DNA from: Bog-756 sp963778165
GTDB taxonomy: Bacteria > Actinomycetota > Acidimicrobiia > Acidimicrobiales > RAAP-2
Reading direction: 5' to 3'
Length of the DNA: 64,000 nucleotides
Assembly: GCA_963778165.1 (NCBI GenBank)
Contig: CAVZTE010000005.1
Span: forward strand, 434,001 to 498,000
Under the pieces are notes generated by a model. It was not told the DNA's origin. It saw nothing but the letters and a program-made list of their open reading frames with translations, and ran no database searches. Position 1 is the first letter of the stretch, and each line of letters begins with the position of its first letter. A program made the translations under genes and the position numbers. Below, in pieces: positions 9,530 to 17,489 of the stretch.

Positions 9530-10821
9530 GCCGGAGCCTCCCCGGCCGTGTCCCCCCCGGAAACCTCGGCCGGGACCGCCGCGGAGTCCTGCTCTCCGGA
9601 ATCCGGGGCGTCCGCCTGGTCCTCGCCCGCGGTGGCCTCCGGGGCGGGAACCCCGCCCTCGGAGCCGTCGGTGGCACCGTCTGCCCCCTCGCCGACGGCC
9701 GACTCACCGGCCTCGGCCCCTTGGGACCACTCGGTGGCGGACAGCGCCGTGCCACCCCCGGCCGGCTGCCAGACCATCTCACCGGCCTCGTTCTCGATCC
9801 ACTCGCCCTCGGCCCACTCCTCGCCGGCGTAGCCCGACTCCTCGTCGGCCAGCTGGGTCTCGCTCTTGATGTCGATCCGCCACCCGGTAAGCCGGGCGGC
9901 CAGCCGGGCGTTCTGCCCTTCCTTGCCGATGGCCAGTGAGAGCTGGTAGTCGCTCACGATCACCGTGGCCGTGCCGGTGTCGTCGTCCAAACGGACCTCA
10001 CGCACCCGGGCCGGGGCCAGGGCCGACTGGATGAGCTCGACCGGATCGTCGGAGAACGGCACCACGTCGACCCGCTCGCCCCGCAGCTCGTTGGTGACCA
10101 TGCGCACCCTGGAGCCGCGCGCCCCCACGCAGGCACCCACCGGGTCCACGTTGGGATCGTTGGACCACACCGCGATCTTGGTGCGGTGACCGGGCTCGCG
10201 GGCCGCGGCCTTGATCTCCACCGCGCCCGAGGAGATCTCGGGGACCTCCAACTCGAACAACCTCTTGATCAGCCCCGGATGGCTGCGGCTGACCACGATC
10301 TGGGGGCCCTTGGTGGTCTTGCGGACCTCGACGATGTAGGCCTTGAGCCGGGCGCCGTGCTCGTAGCGCTCGTAGGAGACCTGCTCCGCCTGGGGCAGGA
10401 GAGCCTCGACCTTGCCCAGGTCGAGCAGGGTGTAGCGGTTGTCGGTCTGTTGCACGATGCCGGTGACGATGTCGCCCTCCCGCCCGGCGTACTCCTCGTA
10501 CTTGAGGTCCCGCTCCACCTCCCGGATGCGCTGCAGGATGACCTGCTTGGCGGTCTGGGCGGCGATGCGGCCGAAGTCGTCCGGGGTGTCGTCCCACTCG
10601 CGGATGACATTGCCGTCCTCGTCCAGCTCCTGCCCGTAGACCCGGATCTCGCCCGACTCGGGGTCGATGGTGACCACCGCCTCCTCGGCGGCGTCGGGTC
10701 GACGCTTGTACGCGGCCACCAGGGCGTTGGCCAGGGCGTCCAACAGGGTCTCCACGGAGATCCCCTTGTCCCTGGCGATCTGGCCCAGGGCATCGAGGAA
10801 TTCGAAGTTCGGCTTGCTCAT
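9526..10821 (-). CDS. nusA: Transcription termination/antitermination factor NusA
   Basis: RNA polymerase-binding elongation factor controlling pausing and termination. The 431-residue product has the N-terminal domain, an S1 domain (around 125-200, GDIVTGIVQQ), then two KH domains including DPVGACVGARGSRV and IGKEGQNARLAARLTGWRIDIKS. The last 80 residues are an acidic Glu/Ala/Gly tail. ATG 10821 overlaps the rimP stop (ATGA). Its TAG stop overlaps the putative ATA start of ylxR. Confidence 0.95.
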   Translation of the reverse strand: MSKPNFEFLDALGQIARDKGISVETLLDALANALVAAYKRRPDAAEEAVVTIDPESGEIRVYGQELDEDGNVIREWDDTPDDFGRIAAQTAKQVILQRIREVERDLKYEEYAGREGDIVTGIVQQTDNRYTLLDLGKVEALLPQAEQVSYERYEHGARLKAYIVEVRKTTKGPQIVVSRSHPGLIKRLFELEVPEISSGAVEIKAAAREPGHRTKIAVWSNDPNVDPVGACVGARGSRVRMVTNELRGERVDVVPFSDDPVELIQSALAPARVREVRLDDDTGTATVIVSDYQLSLAIGKEGQNARLAARLTGWRIDIKSETQLADEESGYAGEEWAEGEWIENEAGEMVWQPAGGGTALSATEWSQGAEAGESAVGEGADGATDGSEGGVPAPEATAGEDQADAPDSGEQDSAAVPAEVSGGDTAGEAPA

Positions 10822-11363
10822 GGGTTGACGACCTGCTTCCTCTTGTCCGTGGTCTTCGGCTGCACGGACCTGGTCGTGCGGTTCGATGGTGAGGTCTTGG
10901 CCTGGCCCCGCGGCTCGGGTCCCCAGACGAAGACCGTGCGGGCCCGGTCGATGTCGGCATAGGCCAGCCGTCGGCTGCCCGGGTCTTCCCCCTCGACGTC
11001 CAACTCGAAGCCCTCGGCGTCGGCGGACACCAGTCGGCCGCGCAGCCGCCGTTCCCCGGGCACCTGGGGACGGGTCTTGATCGAGACGGTCTCCCCGACC
11101 GCCCGGGTGAAGTGGTCCGGGGTACGCAGGGTACGCTCCACGCCCGGGCTCGATACCTCGAGCGAGTAGCGACCGGGGATGGGGTCGAGTTCATCCAGTA
11201 CCGCCGACACCGCCCGGTTGGCCTCGGTCAGAGCCTCGAGATCGACCCCACCGGGTCGGTCCACGGTGACCAGGAGCACCCCGGACCGCAATTCCACGTC
11301 GACCAACTCCAGGTCGGCGGCGTTGACCACCGGTTGGAGGACGGCCATGAGCTCCTCGGCCAT
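10818..11363 (-). CDS. rimP: Ribosome maturation factor RimP
   Basis: 30S assembly factor. The 181-residue product includes LELVDVELRSG, DPIPGRYSLEVSSPGVERTL and the C-terminal SH3-like domain with DIDRARTVFVWG, followed by a basic tail. The frame is open to 11423, but ATG 11363 is chosen because AAAGGAGG lies 8 bases upstream. The stop overlaps the nusA start. First gene of the rimP-nusA-ylxR-infB-rbfA-truB-ribF operon. Confidence 0.92.
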   Translation of the reverse strand: MAEELMAVLQPVVNAADLELVDVELRSGVLLVTVDRPGGVDLEALTEANRAVSAVLDELDPIPGRYSLEVSSPGVERTLRTPDHFTRAVGETVSIKTRPQVPGERRLRGRLVSADAEGFELDVEGEDPGSRRLAYADIDRARTVFVWGPEPRGQAKTSPSNRTTRSVQPKTTDKRKQVVNP

Positions 11364-11474
11364 GTGCGCTGCCTCCTTTCTGGTGTCGTACCGTCGATGG
11401 AGGTGAACCCGGTGTGGATCCACCCACTGCTACCTGCTCTGCACCCTCCATCGAAGCGTTCCGGACCAAAACAA

Positions 11475-11499
11475 AAGCGTGGGCTGTCCGCCCACGCTT
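11475..11499 (-). terminator. 10-bp hairpin with T-rich tail between a promoter and rimP
   Basis: AAGCGTGGGC and GCCCACGCTT form a perfect 10-bp stem with a 5-base loop. On the minus strand it is followed by TTGTTTTGG, so it looks like an intrinsic terminator. It could end proS transcription (stop at 11711). It also lies downstream of the promoter-like element at 11541-11570 and before rimP, so it could act as an attenuator in the nusA operon leader. Confidence 0.7.
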
Positions 11500-11540
11500 C
11501 TAGCAGCGTCACCTCACTCCAACCGAACGGCAGACCTGAA

Positions 11541-11570
11541 AGTATAGCAGCGCGGGCCTGAACCTGTGAA
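11541..11570 (-). promoter_or_regulatory. Sigma-70-type promoter candidate for the rimP-nusA operon
   Basis: On the minus strand TTCACA (11565-11570) and TATACT (11541-11546) are separated by 18 bases; each matches 5 of 6 consensus positions. Transcription would start near 11534, giving a leader of about 170 bases that includes the hairpin at 11475-11499. The rest of the 347-base gap between rimP and proS shows no other feature. Confidence 0.55.
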
Positions 11571-11710
11571 CGCCTTGACGTGCGGATTCGGCCCCAAATC
11601 CCTGTGGACAACCATCGGGGGACCGCCGGGCGCCCGATGCCCCAGCCGGCCGGGTTCCGACCCGGCCCGGCCTCCCGCTCCACTCCCCATGGGTGCGAAC
11701 CCCGGAGTCG

Positions 11711-13438
11711 TCACACTCTCCCGAGCAGTTCCTCCACCGGGCTGTCCAGGGCCAGCTCCCGTTCCTCGCCGGTGGCACGACGACGCCACTCGACGATCCC
11801 CCTGGCCACTCCCTTGGCCCCCACCACCAGGCGCACCGGGAGGCCCATCAGATCGGCGTCGGCGAACTTGACCCCCGGAGACACGTCGCGGTCGTCGTAG
11901 AGGATGTCGATCCCGGCGTCGACGAACCGTCGGTGGAGGTGGTCCGCCGCCTCGGCCACCTCGGGGGAACGGCCGCCGCCCAGGGCCAGCAGGTGGACCG
12001 GGTACGGAGCGGCTTCTACGGGCCAGGCCAGGCCCCGGTCATCGTGGTGCTCCTCGGCCACCACTGCCAGCAGCCGGCTGACGCCCATCCCGTAGCAGCC
12101 CATCGAGAACGGGGCCTCGTCCCCGTCCTCGGTCACGAAGGTCGAGCCCGGCATGACCTCGGAGTACTTCCGACCCAGCTGGAAGGTGTGGGCCGCCTCC
12201 ACCGAACGGACCAACTCCAGGGACCCGCCGCAGTGCGGGCAGGCGTCGCCCTCCACCACCTCGGCGAACGAGCCCCACTCGTCCACGGAGAAGTCCCGCC
12301 CGAGCACCGCTCCGCTCAGGTGGTGGTCGGTGCGCCCTGCGCCCACGATCCAGGGGCCGGGTCGGGCCACCCCGAGGTCCGCCACCACCCGCAGCCCGAG
12401 GTCGTGCTGGCCGACCGGACCGATGTACCCCTTGACCAGCGAGGGATACCCGTCGAACTCGGCGTCCTCGAACAGCCGCCAACCCGCCGGCAGCCGGGCC
12501 TCCCGGTCGCCGGGGACCAGCAGGAGAGCGGGCTGGCCCAGGTGGTCGAAGACCGCCATGCTCTTGAGCAGGTCGGAGGCCACCACCCCGTCATCGGAGA
12601 AGAAGTCGACCACGTCGGCGATCCCCGGCCGGTCCGGGGTGTGGTGCTCGGCCACGGGCCCGGCCACGGCGTCGGAGGCCGTCGAACCTCCGGCCGGGTG
12701 GTCGGCGTCGGGGACGGAGCGGGTGGCGGCCTCGACGTTGGCGGCGTACCCACAGGAGGGGCAGGAGACGAAGTGGTCCTCCCCCACCGGGGAGGGCACC
12801 ATGAACTCGTGGTTGACCTCGCCGCCCATGGCCCCCGAGGCCGCCTCCACCGGCACCACCCCGAGCTCCAGGCGCCCGAAGATCTTGAGGTAGGCGTCGA
12901 ACACCTTCTGATACGAGACCCGCAGGGCCTCGGGGCCCACGTCGAACGAGTAGGCGTCGGCCATGATCAGCTCGCGGGTGCGCAGCAGCCCGAACCGGGG
13001 GCGGGCCTCGTCACGGAATTTGACCTGGATCTGGTAGACGCTGAGGGGAAGCTGCCGGTAGGAGTCCACCTCGGCGCCCACCGTCACCGTGGCCACCTCC
13101 TCGTGGGTCGGACCCAGCACGAAGGTCCCGCCCCGGGCCTCCACGGTCATGGCCGGCAAGGAGTCGCTGCCGAAGAGGGCGGCCCGGCCCGACTGCTCCC
13201 ACAGCTCGATGGGGTGGAGGGCCGGCAGCAGCAGCTCCTGGCAGCCGGCGGCGTCGAGCTCCTGTCTGATCACCTGCTCCACCTGGTGGAGCACCCGCAG
13301 ACCCAGCGGTAGGTAGGTGTACACCCCCGACGCCACTCTCCGGATGTACCCGGCCCGGATCAGCAGCTGATGGCTGGCCACCTCGGCGTCGGCCGGCGCC
13401 TCACGCAGGGTGCGGACCAGGAGGCGGGTCATACGCAT
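11711..13438 (-). CDS. proS: Prolyl-tRNA synthetase, bacterial type
   Basis: Class II synthetase charging tRNA-Pro. The 575-residue product starts MRMTRLLVRTLREAP and shows motif 1 (VASGVYTYLPLGLRVL), motif 2 around VKFRDEARPRFGLLRTRE, an editing (INS) domain in the middle and motif 3 (CYGMGVSRLLAVV), then the anticodon-binding domain. Length is typical of the bacterial form with editing domain. ATG 13438 is supported by a -10-like box 8 bases upstream. It lies downstream of ispG on the same strand. Confidence 0.96.
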   Translation of the reverse strand: MRMTRLLVRTLREAPADAEVASHQLLIRAGYIRRVASGVYTYLPLGLRVLHQVEQVIRQELDAAGCQELLLPALHPIELWEQSGRAALFGSDSLPAMTVEARGGTFVLGPTHEEVATVTVGAEVDSYRQLPLSVYQIQVKFRDEARPRFGLLRTRELIMADAYSFDVGPEALRVSYQKVFDAYLKIFGRLELGVVPVEAASGAMGGEVNHEFMVPSPVGEDHFVSCPSCGYAANVEAATRSVPDADHPAGGSTASDAVAGPVAEHHTPDRPGIADVVDFFSDDGVVASDLLKSMAVFDHLGQPALLLVPGDREARLPAGWRLFEDAEFDGYPSLVKGYIGPVGQHDLGLRVVADLGVARPGPWIVGAGRTDHHLSGAVLGRDFSVDEWGSFAEVVEGDACPHCGGSLELVRSVEAAHTFQLGRKYSEVMPGSTFVTEDGDEAPFSMGCYGMGVSRLLAVVAEEHHDDRGLAWPVEAAPYPVHLLALGGGRSPEVAEAADHLHRRFVDAGIDILYDDRDVSPGVKFADADLMGLPVRLVVGAKGVARGIVEWRRRATGEERELALDSPVEELLGRV

Positions 13439-13446
13439 GGCCGGCG

Positions 13447-13452
13447 ATGCTA
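13447..13452 (-). promoter_or_regulatory. Putative -10 box of a leaderless proS transcript
   Basis: TAGCAT on the minus strand ends 8 bases before ATG 13438. No Shine-Dalgarno is seen. Confidence 0.45.
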
Positions 13453-13514
13453 CCCGCCGGTCGGTCGCTCACGTGGAAGCGGCCGGGCCTGCGCCCGCGG
13501 CAGATAGAGCGGCC

Positions 13515-14762
13515 CTACGAGGCTTCTTGCGCTCCCGGGCCGTACCGCTTGCGGATCAGGTCCACCTTGGTCTCCGAGGCGTTGGCGTCCTCACCCTTGG
13601 CGTCGATCAGGGCCCGGCGATCGGCTTCCGCTTCGGCTTCGGCGCCGGAGTCGGCCGCGGCCAACCGGGCTTCGACCCCTTCGGCCACCAGCTTCTCCGC
13701 CTCGGCCACCAGAGCGTCCACCATCTCGTCCTCGGGCACCACCCGGACGATCTTCCCCTTGATGAACAGGTGCCCCCGTTTGCGGCCGGCGGCGATGCCC
13801 AGGTCGGCCTCGCGCGCCTCGCCCGGACCGTTGACCACGCAGCCCATCACCGCCACCTGGATGGGGAGGTTGCGGTCCTCCAAGGCCGCTTGGGCCGCCT
13901 TGGCCACGGCGATGACATCGATCTCGGCCCGGCCGCAGCTGGGGCAGGCGATCAGGTCCAGCCCCTTGCGCTCCCGCAGTCCCAGGGCCTCCAGCAGCTG
14001 CCGGCCGGCCCGGGCCTCTTCCACCGGGTCGGCGGTCAACGAGTAGCGGATGGTGTCCCCGATCCCCTCGGCCAACAAGGTGGCGATCCCCGCCGTGCCC
14101 TTGAGCAGGCCGGCTGGAGGCGGCCCGGCCTCGGTCACCCCCAGGTGCAGCGGGTGGTCGAACGTCTCCGAGGCCAGCCGGTACGACTCGATCATCAGCG
14201 GGACCGAGGAGGCCTTCACCGAGATCTTGACGTCGTCGAAGCCCACCTCGGAGAAGAAGGCCAGCTCCATTCGGGCCGACTCCACCAGGGCCTCGGGGGT
14301 GGCCCCGCCGAAGCGCTTGTACAGGTCGGGGTGGAGCGAGCCGGCGTTGACCCCGATGCGGATGGGCACGCCCCGGTCCTTGGCCTCGGCTGCCACCTGC
14401 TTGATCTCGGCCTCCTTGCGGAGGTTGCCCGGGTTGAGGCGAAGGCCCTGCACCCCGGCTTCCAGAGCGGCCAGCGCCATCTCGTGGTGGAAGTGGATGT
14501 CGGCGATGATCGGGACCGGCGACCGGGGCACGATCCGGGCCAGGCCCTCGGCCGCGGCCTCCTCGTTGCAGGTGCACCGCACCAGGTCGGCGCCGGCCGC
14601 CGCCAAGGCGTAGATCTGGGTCAGGGTCGCTTCGGCGTCGGCGGTCTTGGTGGTGGTCATCGACTGCACGGTGACCGGGGCCCCGCCCCCCACGGGCACG
14701 CCGCCCACATTGATCCGGCGGGTGGGCCGGCGCTCGGTCATGGTCCAGGCCGTTCGTCCCAT
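13515..14762 (-). CDS. ispG: 4-hydroxy-3-methylbut-2-enyl diphosphate synthase
   Basis: Fe-S enzyme of the MEP isoprenoid pathway converting MEcPP to HMBPP. The 415-residue product has an N-terminal TIM barrel (ADIHFHHEMALAALEAG, LRLNPGN) and the C-terminal cluster-binding motifs CPSCGR and MGCVVNGPGE. A Glu/Ala-rich C-terminal tail of about 45 residues extends past the usual end. ATG 14762 is supported by TAGCAT 6 bases upstream; ATG 14741 is an alternative. It is in the dxr-rseP-ispG arrangement, so two MEP-pathway genes flank the protease gene. Confidence 0.96.
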   Translation of the reverse strand: MGRTAWTMTERRPTRRINVGGVPVGGGAPVTVQSMTTTKTADAEATLTQIYALAAAGADLVRCTCNEEAAAEGLARIVPRSPVPIIADIHFHHEMALAALEAGVQGLRLNPGNLRKEAEIKQVAAEAKDRGVPIRIGVNAGSLHPDLYKRFGGATPEALVESARMELAFFSEVGFDDVKISVKASSVPLMIESYRLASETFDHPLHLGVTEAGPPPAGLLKGTAGIATLLAEGIGDTIRYSLTADPVEEARAGRQLLEALGLRERKGLDLIACPSCGRAEIDVIAVAKAAQAALEDRNLPIQVAVMGCVVNGPGEAREADLGIAAGRKRGHLFIKGKIVRVVPEDEMVDALVAEAEKLVAEGVEARLAAADSGAEAEAEADRRALIDAKGEDANASETKVDLIRKRYGPGAQEAS

Positions 14763-14768
14763 GACCCC

Positions 14769-14774
14769 ATGCTA
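14769..14774 (-). promoter_or_regulatory. Putative -10 box of a leaderless ispG transcript
   Basis: TAGCAT on the minus strand ends 6 bases before ATG 14762, the classic leaderless distance. It lies in the 86-base gap after rseP. Confidence 0.5.
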
Positions 14775-14848
14775 GGGCGGAAGCGGTTCTGACCGGCTTT
14801 CGGCGCGGAGCCCGGTCCCCTTGGTGGCGCCCCGGCCCCGGCCGGCGC

Positions 14849-16174
14849 TCAACCGAAGGGGTTGCCGATGGGGTGGAGGATGTCGGTCACCAGGGCCGGC
14901 AGGATGAGCACGGCCAAAAAGGCGATGAACAGCCAGGTGAAGGGCATCAGCTTGGCCACGTCGGCGTGGTACATGACCTTGCGGCGACCGGTGCGGATCT
15001 TCTCGTAGACGGCGATGGCCACGTGCCCACCGTCCAGCGGCAGCATGGGGAAGAGGTTGAAGATCCCGAAGAAGATGTTGATGACCACCAGGAAGGACAG
15101 GAACTCCGCCAGTCCGGCGTGGACGGCGTCGTCGGCGGTCTGGACCACCCCCACGGTGGACAGCGGACGGGTTCCGTCCACCTCGGACTGGTGTGCAGCC
15201 CTGGCACTGGTGGCGTTGTCGAACCCCTGGGCGATCTCGTGGGGGGTGAAGAAGTGGGCGAATCCGGTGATCGACCCCCAGGCGATGTGGCCGAAGGTGG
15301 AGCCGGCCGAGGAGACCGAGGTGAGCGCGCCGATGGTCTGCACCGGCGACTGCAGGCTCACCCCGATGACGCCGAATGGTGCCGTGCCCTTGGGCGTGGT
15401 GGCCCCGGCTTCGTGCACGGTGCGGCCGTCGACCGGGGTCACCGTGAGGGTCTGGTCCCGCCCGTTGCGGTCCACCACCACGGTGAGCGGCACCCCGGGG
15501 TGCTTCTGGATGACCGAGGTCAGATTGTCCACGTTGCCCCCGATGGGCTTCCCGTCGATCGACACCAGCACGTCGCCGGCCCGCAGGCCGGCCACGGCGG
15601 CCGGGCCCGGCTTCCCGCCCAGGGCCACCACCCCCTGAATCTGCACCTGGTTGTCGTTGGGCGTCCCGACCAGCGCGAACAGGGCCACCAGGAGCACGAA
15701 GGCCATGATGAAGTGCATGGCCGACCCGGCCACCGCCACCAGCAGTCGCGAGTGGAACGGCTTGTCCCGGTAGAGGCGCCCCTCGTCGGCCGGGTCCACC
15801 TCCTCCAGGTTGGTCATCCCCGGGATCTTCACGTACCCCCCGAGGGGGAGGGCCTTGATCCCGTACTCGGTCTCCCCCCGTCGGAAGGACCACAGCCGGG
15901 GCCCGAAGCCCACGAAGTACTCGGTGACCTTCATGCCGGAATGCTTGGCGGCCAGAAAGTGGCCCAGTTCGTGGATCATCACGATGACGATGATGGAGAC
16001 CACCACCACCAACAGGTCGACGGCCCCGGCCGCCACCGCCAGCACCACGATCACGGCGATGGCCCCGAGGAGCTCGGCCACCATCCTCTGGGTGGACTTG
16101 GCCTGGCGTACCGGAGGGGGCGGCCCCGGATCGAAGGGGAGCTGGTCCGGGGCCCGGGTGGCCATGGCGCTCAT
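14849..16174 (-). CDS. rseP: Site-2-type intramembrane metalloprotease (RseP family)
   Basis: Membrane zinc protease that cuts transmembrane anchors of regulators such as anti-sigma factors. The 441-residue product has a first membrane helix with HELGH (68-72), a second membrane segment, a PDZ domain (GLRAGDVLVSIDGKPI), and C-terminal helices with the LDGGH motif supplying the zinc-binding Asp. ATG 16174 is chosen because it overlaps the dxr stop (ATGA). The conserved dxr-rseP-ispG order matches other actinobacteria. Its natural substrate is not deducible; the WhiG-type sigma gene is in the same block but no anti-sigma gene is seen. Confidence 0.92.
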   Translation of the reverse strand: MSAMATRAPDQLPFDPGPPPPVRQAKSTQRMVAELLGAIAVIVVLAVAAGAVDLLVVVVSIIVIVMIHELGHFLAAKHSGMKVTEYFVGFGPRLWSFRRGETEYGIKALPLGGYVKIPGMTNLEEVDPADEGRLYRDKPFHSRLLVAVAGSAMHFIMAFVLLVALFALVGTPNDNQVQIQGVVALGGKPGPAAVAGLRAGDVLVSIDGKPIGGNVDNLTSVIQKHPGVPLTVVVDRNGRDQTLTVTPVDGRTVHEAGATTPKGTAPFGVIGVSLQSPVQTIGALTSVSSAGSTFGHIAWGSITGFAHFFTPHEIAQGFDNATSARAAHQSEVDGTRPLSTVGVVQTADDAVHAGLAEFLSFLVVINIFFGIFNLFPMLPLDGGHVAIAVYEKIRTGRRKVMYHADVAKLMPFTWLFIAFLAVLILPALVTDILHPIGNPFG

Positions 16175-17469
16175 GCCGCCGCCTCCCGCCCGGTGACCAC
16201 AACCTCTGCCGAGCGCCGGGCCGCAGCGTCGGCCTCGAGGACCTCGCCTACCTGCCGCTCCCGCTCCACCCCGGGGGCCGAGGGCACCGTCCCGGCCTGC
16301 GGGTCGTAGCGGTCGAGGGTGCCCTCCACCACATCGGCGATGGCGCTCCACGGGATCCGGCCGGCCAGAAAGGCCGCCACCGCCACCTCGTTGGCGGCGT
16401 TGAGCCAGGCCGGGGCCAGGTCGCCGGCCCGGCCGGCCCGGTAGGCCAGGTCCAGGCAGCGGAACAGGGCCCGTTCGGGCTGCTCGAACTGGAGCAGGGA
16501 CAGCGTCGACCAGTCGATGGCGCCGAAGGCGGTCGGGAGTCGCTCCGGAAAGGCCAGGGCGTAGCCGATGGGAAGGCGCATGTCCGGCATGGACAGCTGG
16601 GCCATCACCGCCCCGTCGGTGAACTCCACCATGGAGTGCACCACGGACTGGGGGTGGACCACCACGTCGATGGCGTCATAGGGGATGCCGAACAGCTCGT
16701 GGGCCTCGATGACCTCGAGGCCCTTGTTCATCAGCGTGGAGGAGTCCACGGTGATCTTCGGGCCCATGGACCAGGTCGGATGGACCAGGGCCTCTTCGAC
16801 CCCCACCGAGGCCAGCTCCTCGCGGCTACGGCCCCGGAACGGGCCGCCCGAGGCCGTCAGCAGCAGCCGTCTCACCTCGGCCCGGCCTCCGGCCCGCAGG
16901 CACTGATGCACCGCGCAGTGCTCGGAGTCCACCGGGATGATCAGGGCCCCCGGGGTTCGGCGGGCCCGCTGCACCACCGGGGCCCCGGCGATGATCGACT
17001 CCTTGTTGGCCAACGCCAACCGCCGGCCGGCCTCCAGGGCGGCCATGGTCACCGTCAGGCCGGCGAACCCCACCACCCCGTTGACCGCCACCTGGGCCAA
17101 GGTGGCGATGGCGGCCAGGCCCTCGGTCCCCACCACGACCTCGATGCCGGGTGGGAGCGTGCGGGCCAGCTCACCGGCCAGGGCCGGATCGCCGATGGCC
17201 ACGACCTGCGGACGGTACCGGCGGGCCTGGGCGGCCAGCATCTCCACCGAGCGGTAGGCCCCCAGGGCCACGACCTCGAACCGCCCGTGGCTGGCATCGA
17301 CCACCTCGAGGGCCTGGGTGCCGATGGAGCCGGTCGACCCCACCAGGCTCACCGTCACCTGGTCGTCATGGTCAGGGCCGGGGCCGTGGGCCTGGCCGGC
17401 CATGTCACCGGATGGGCGGCCAGACCCTGGCGGACCGGTAGGTCGGGGCCCGCTGGCCGAGATGTCCAT
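16171..17469 (-). CDS. dxr: 1-deoxy-D-xylulose 5-phosphate reductoisomerase
   Basis: NADPH-dependent enzyme making MEP, the committed isoprenoid precursor. The product has the nucleotide-binding GSTGSIGTQAL, the NKESIIAGAPVV segment, the active-site SEHCAVHQCL and TASGGPFRG, and HPTWSMGPKITVDSST. From ATG 17469 it is 432 residues, longer than the usual 390-400. The start is uncertain: GAGGT directly abuts ATG 17469, and ATG 17403 would give 410 residues but has no Shine-Dalgarno. It follows cdsA by 20 bases and overlaps rseP by 4. Confidence 0.94.
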   Translation of the reverse strand: MDISASGPRPTGPPGSGRPSGDMAGQAHGPGPDHDDQVTVSLVGSTGSIGTQALEVVDASHGRFEVVALGAYRSVEMLAAQARRYRPQVVAIGDPALAGELARTLPPGIEVVVGTEGLAAIATLAQVAVNGVVGFAGLTVTMAALEAGRRLALANKESIIAGAPVVQRARRTPGALIIPVDSEHCAVHQCLRAGGRAEVRRLLLTASGGPFRGRSREELASVGVEEALVHPTWSMGPKITVDSSTLMNKGLEVIEAHELFGIPYDAIDVVVHPQSVVHSMVEFTDGAVMAQLSMPDMRLPIGYALAFPERLPTAFGAIDWSTLSLLQFEQPERALFRCLDLAYRAGRAGDLAPAWLNAANEVAVAAFLAGRIPWSAIADVVEGTLDRYDPQAGTVPSAPGVERERQVGEVLEADAAARRSAEVVVTGREAAA

Positions 17470-17489
17470 ACCTCTAGCCTGCCCGAAAC

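Noticed and set aside
7977..9869. A 630-codon open frame on the plus strand across infB and ylxR
   Set aside because: It is opposite real genes, has proline/arginine-only content and no family resemblance; typical of antisense frames in GC-rich coding DNA.
11693..13312. A 539-codon plus-strand frame over proS
   Set aside because: It mirrors proS codons on the other strand and shows no domain.
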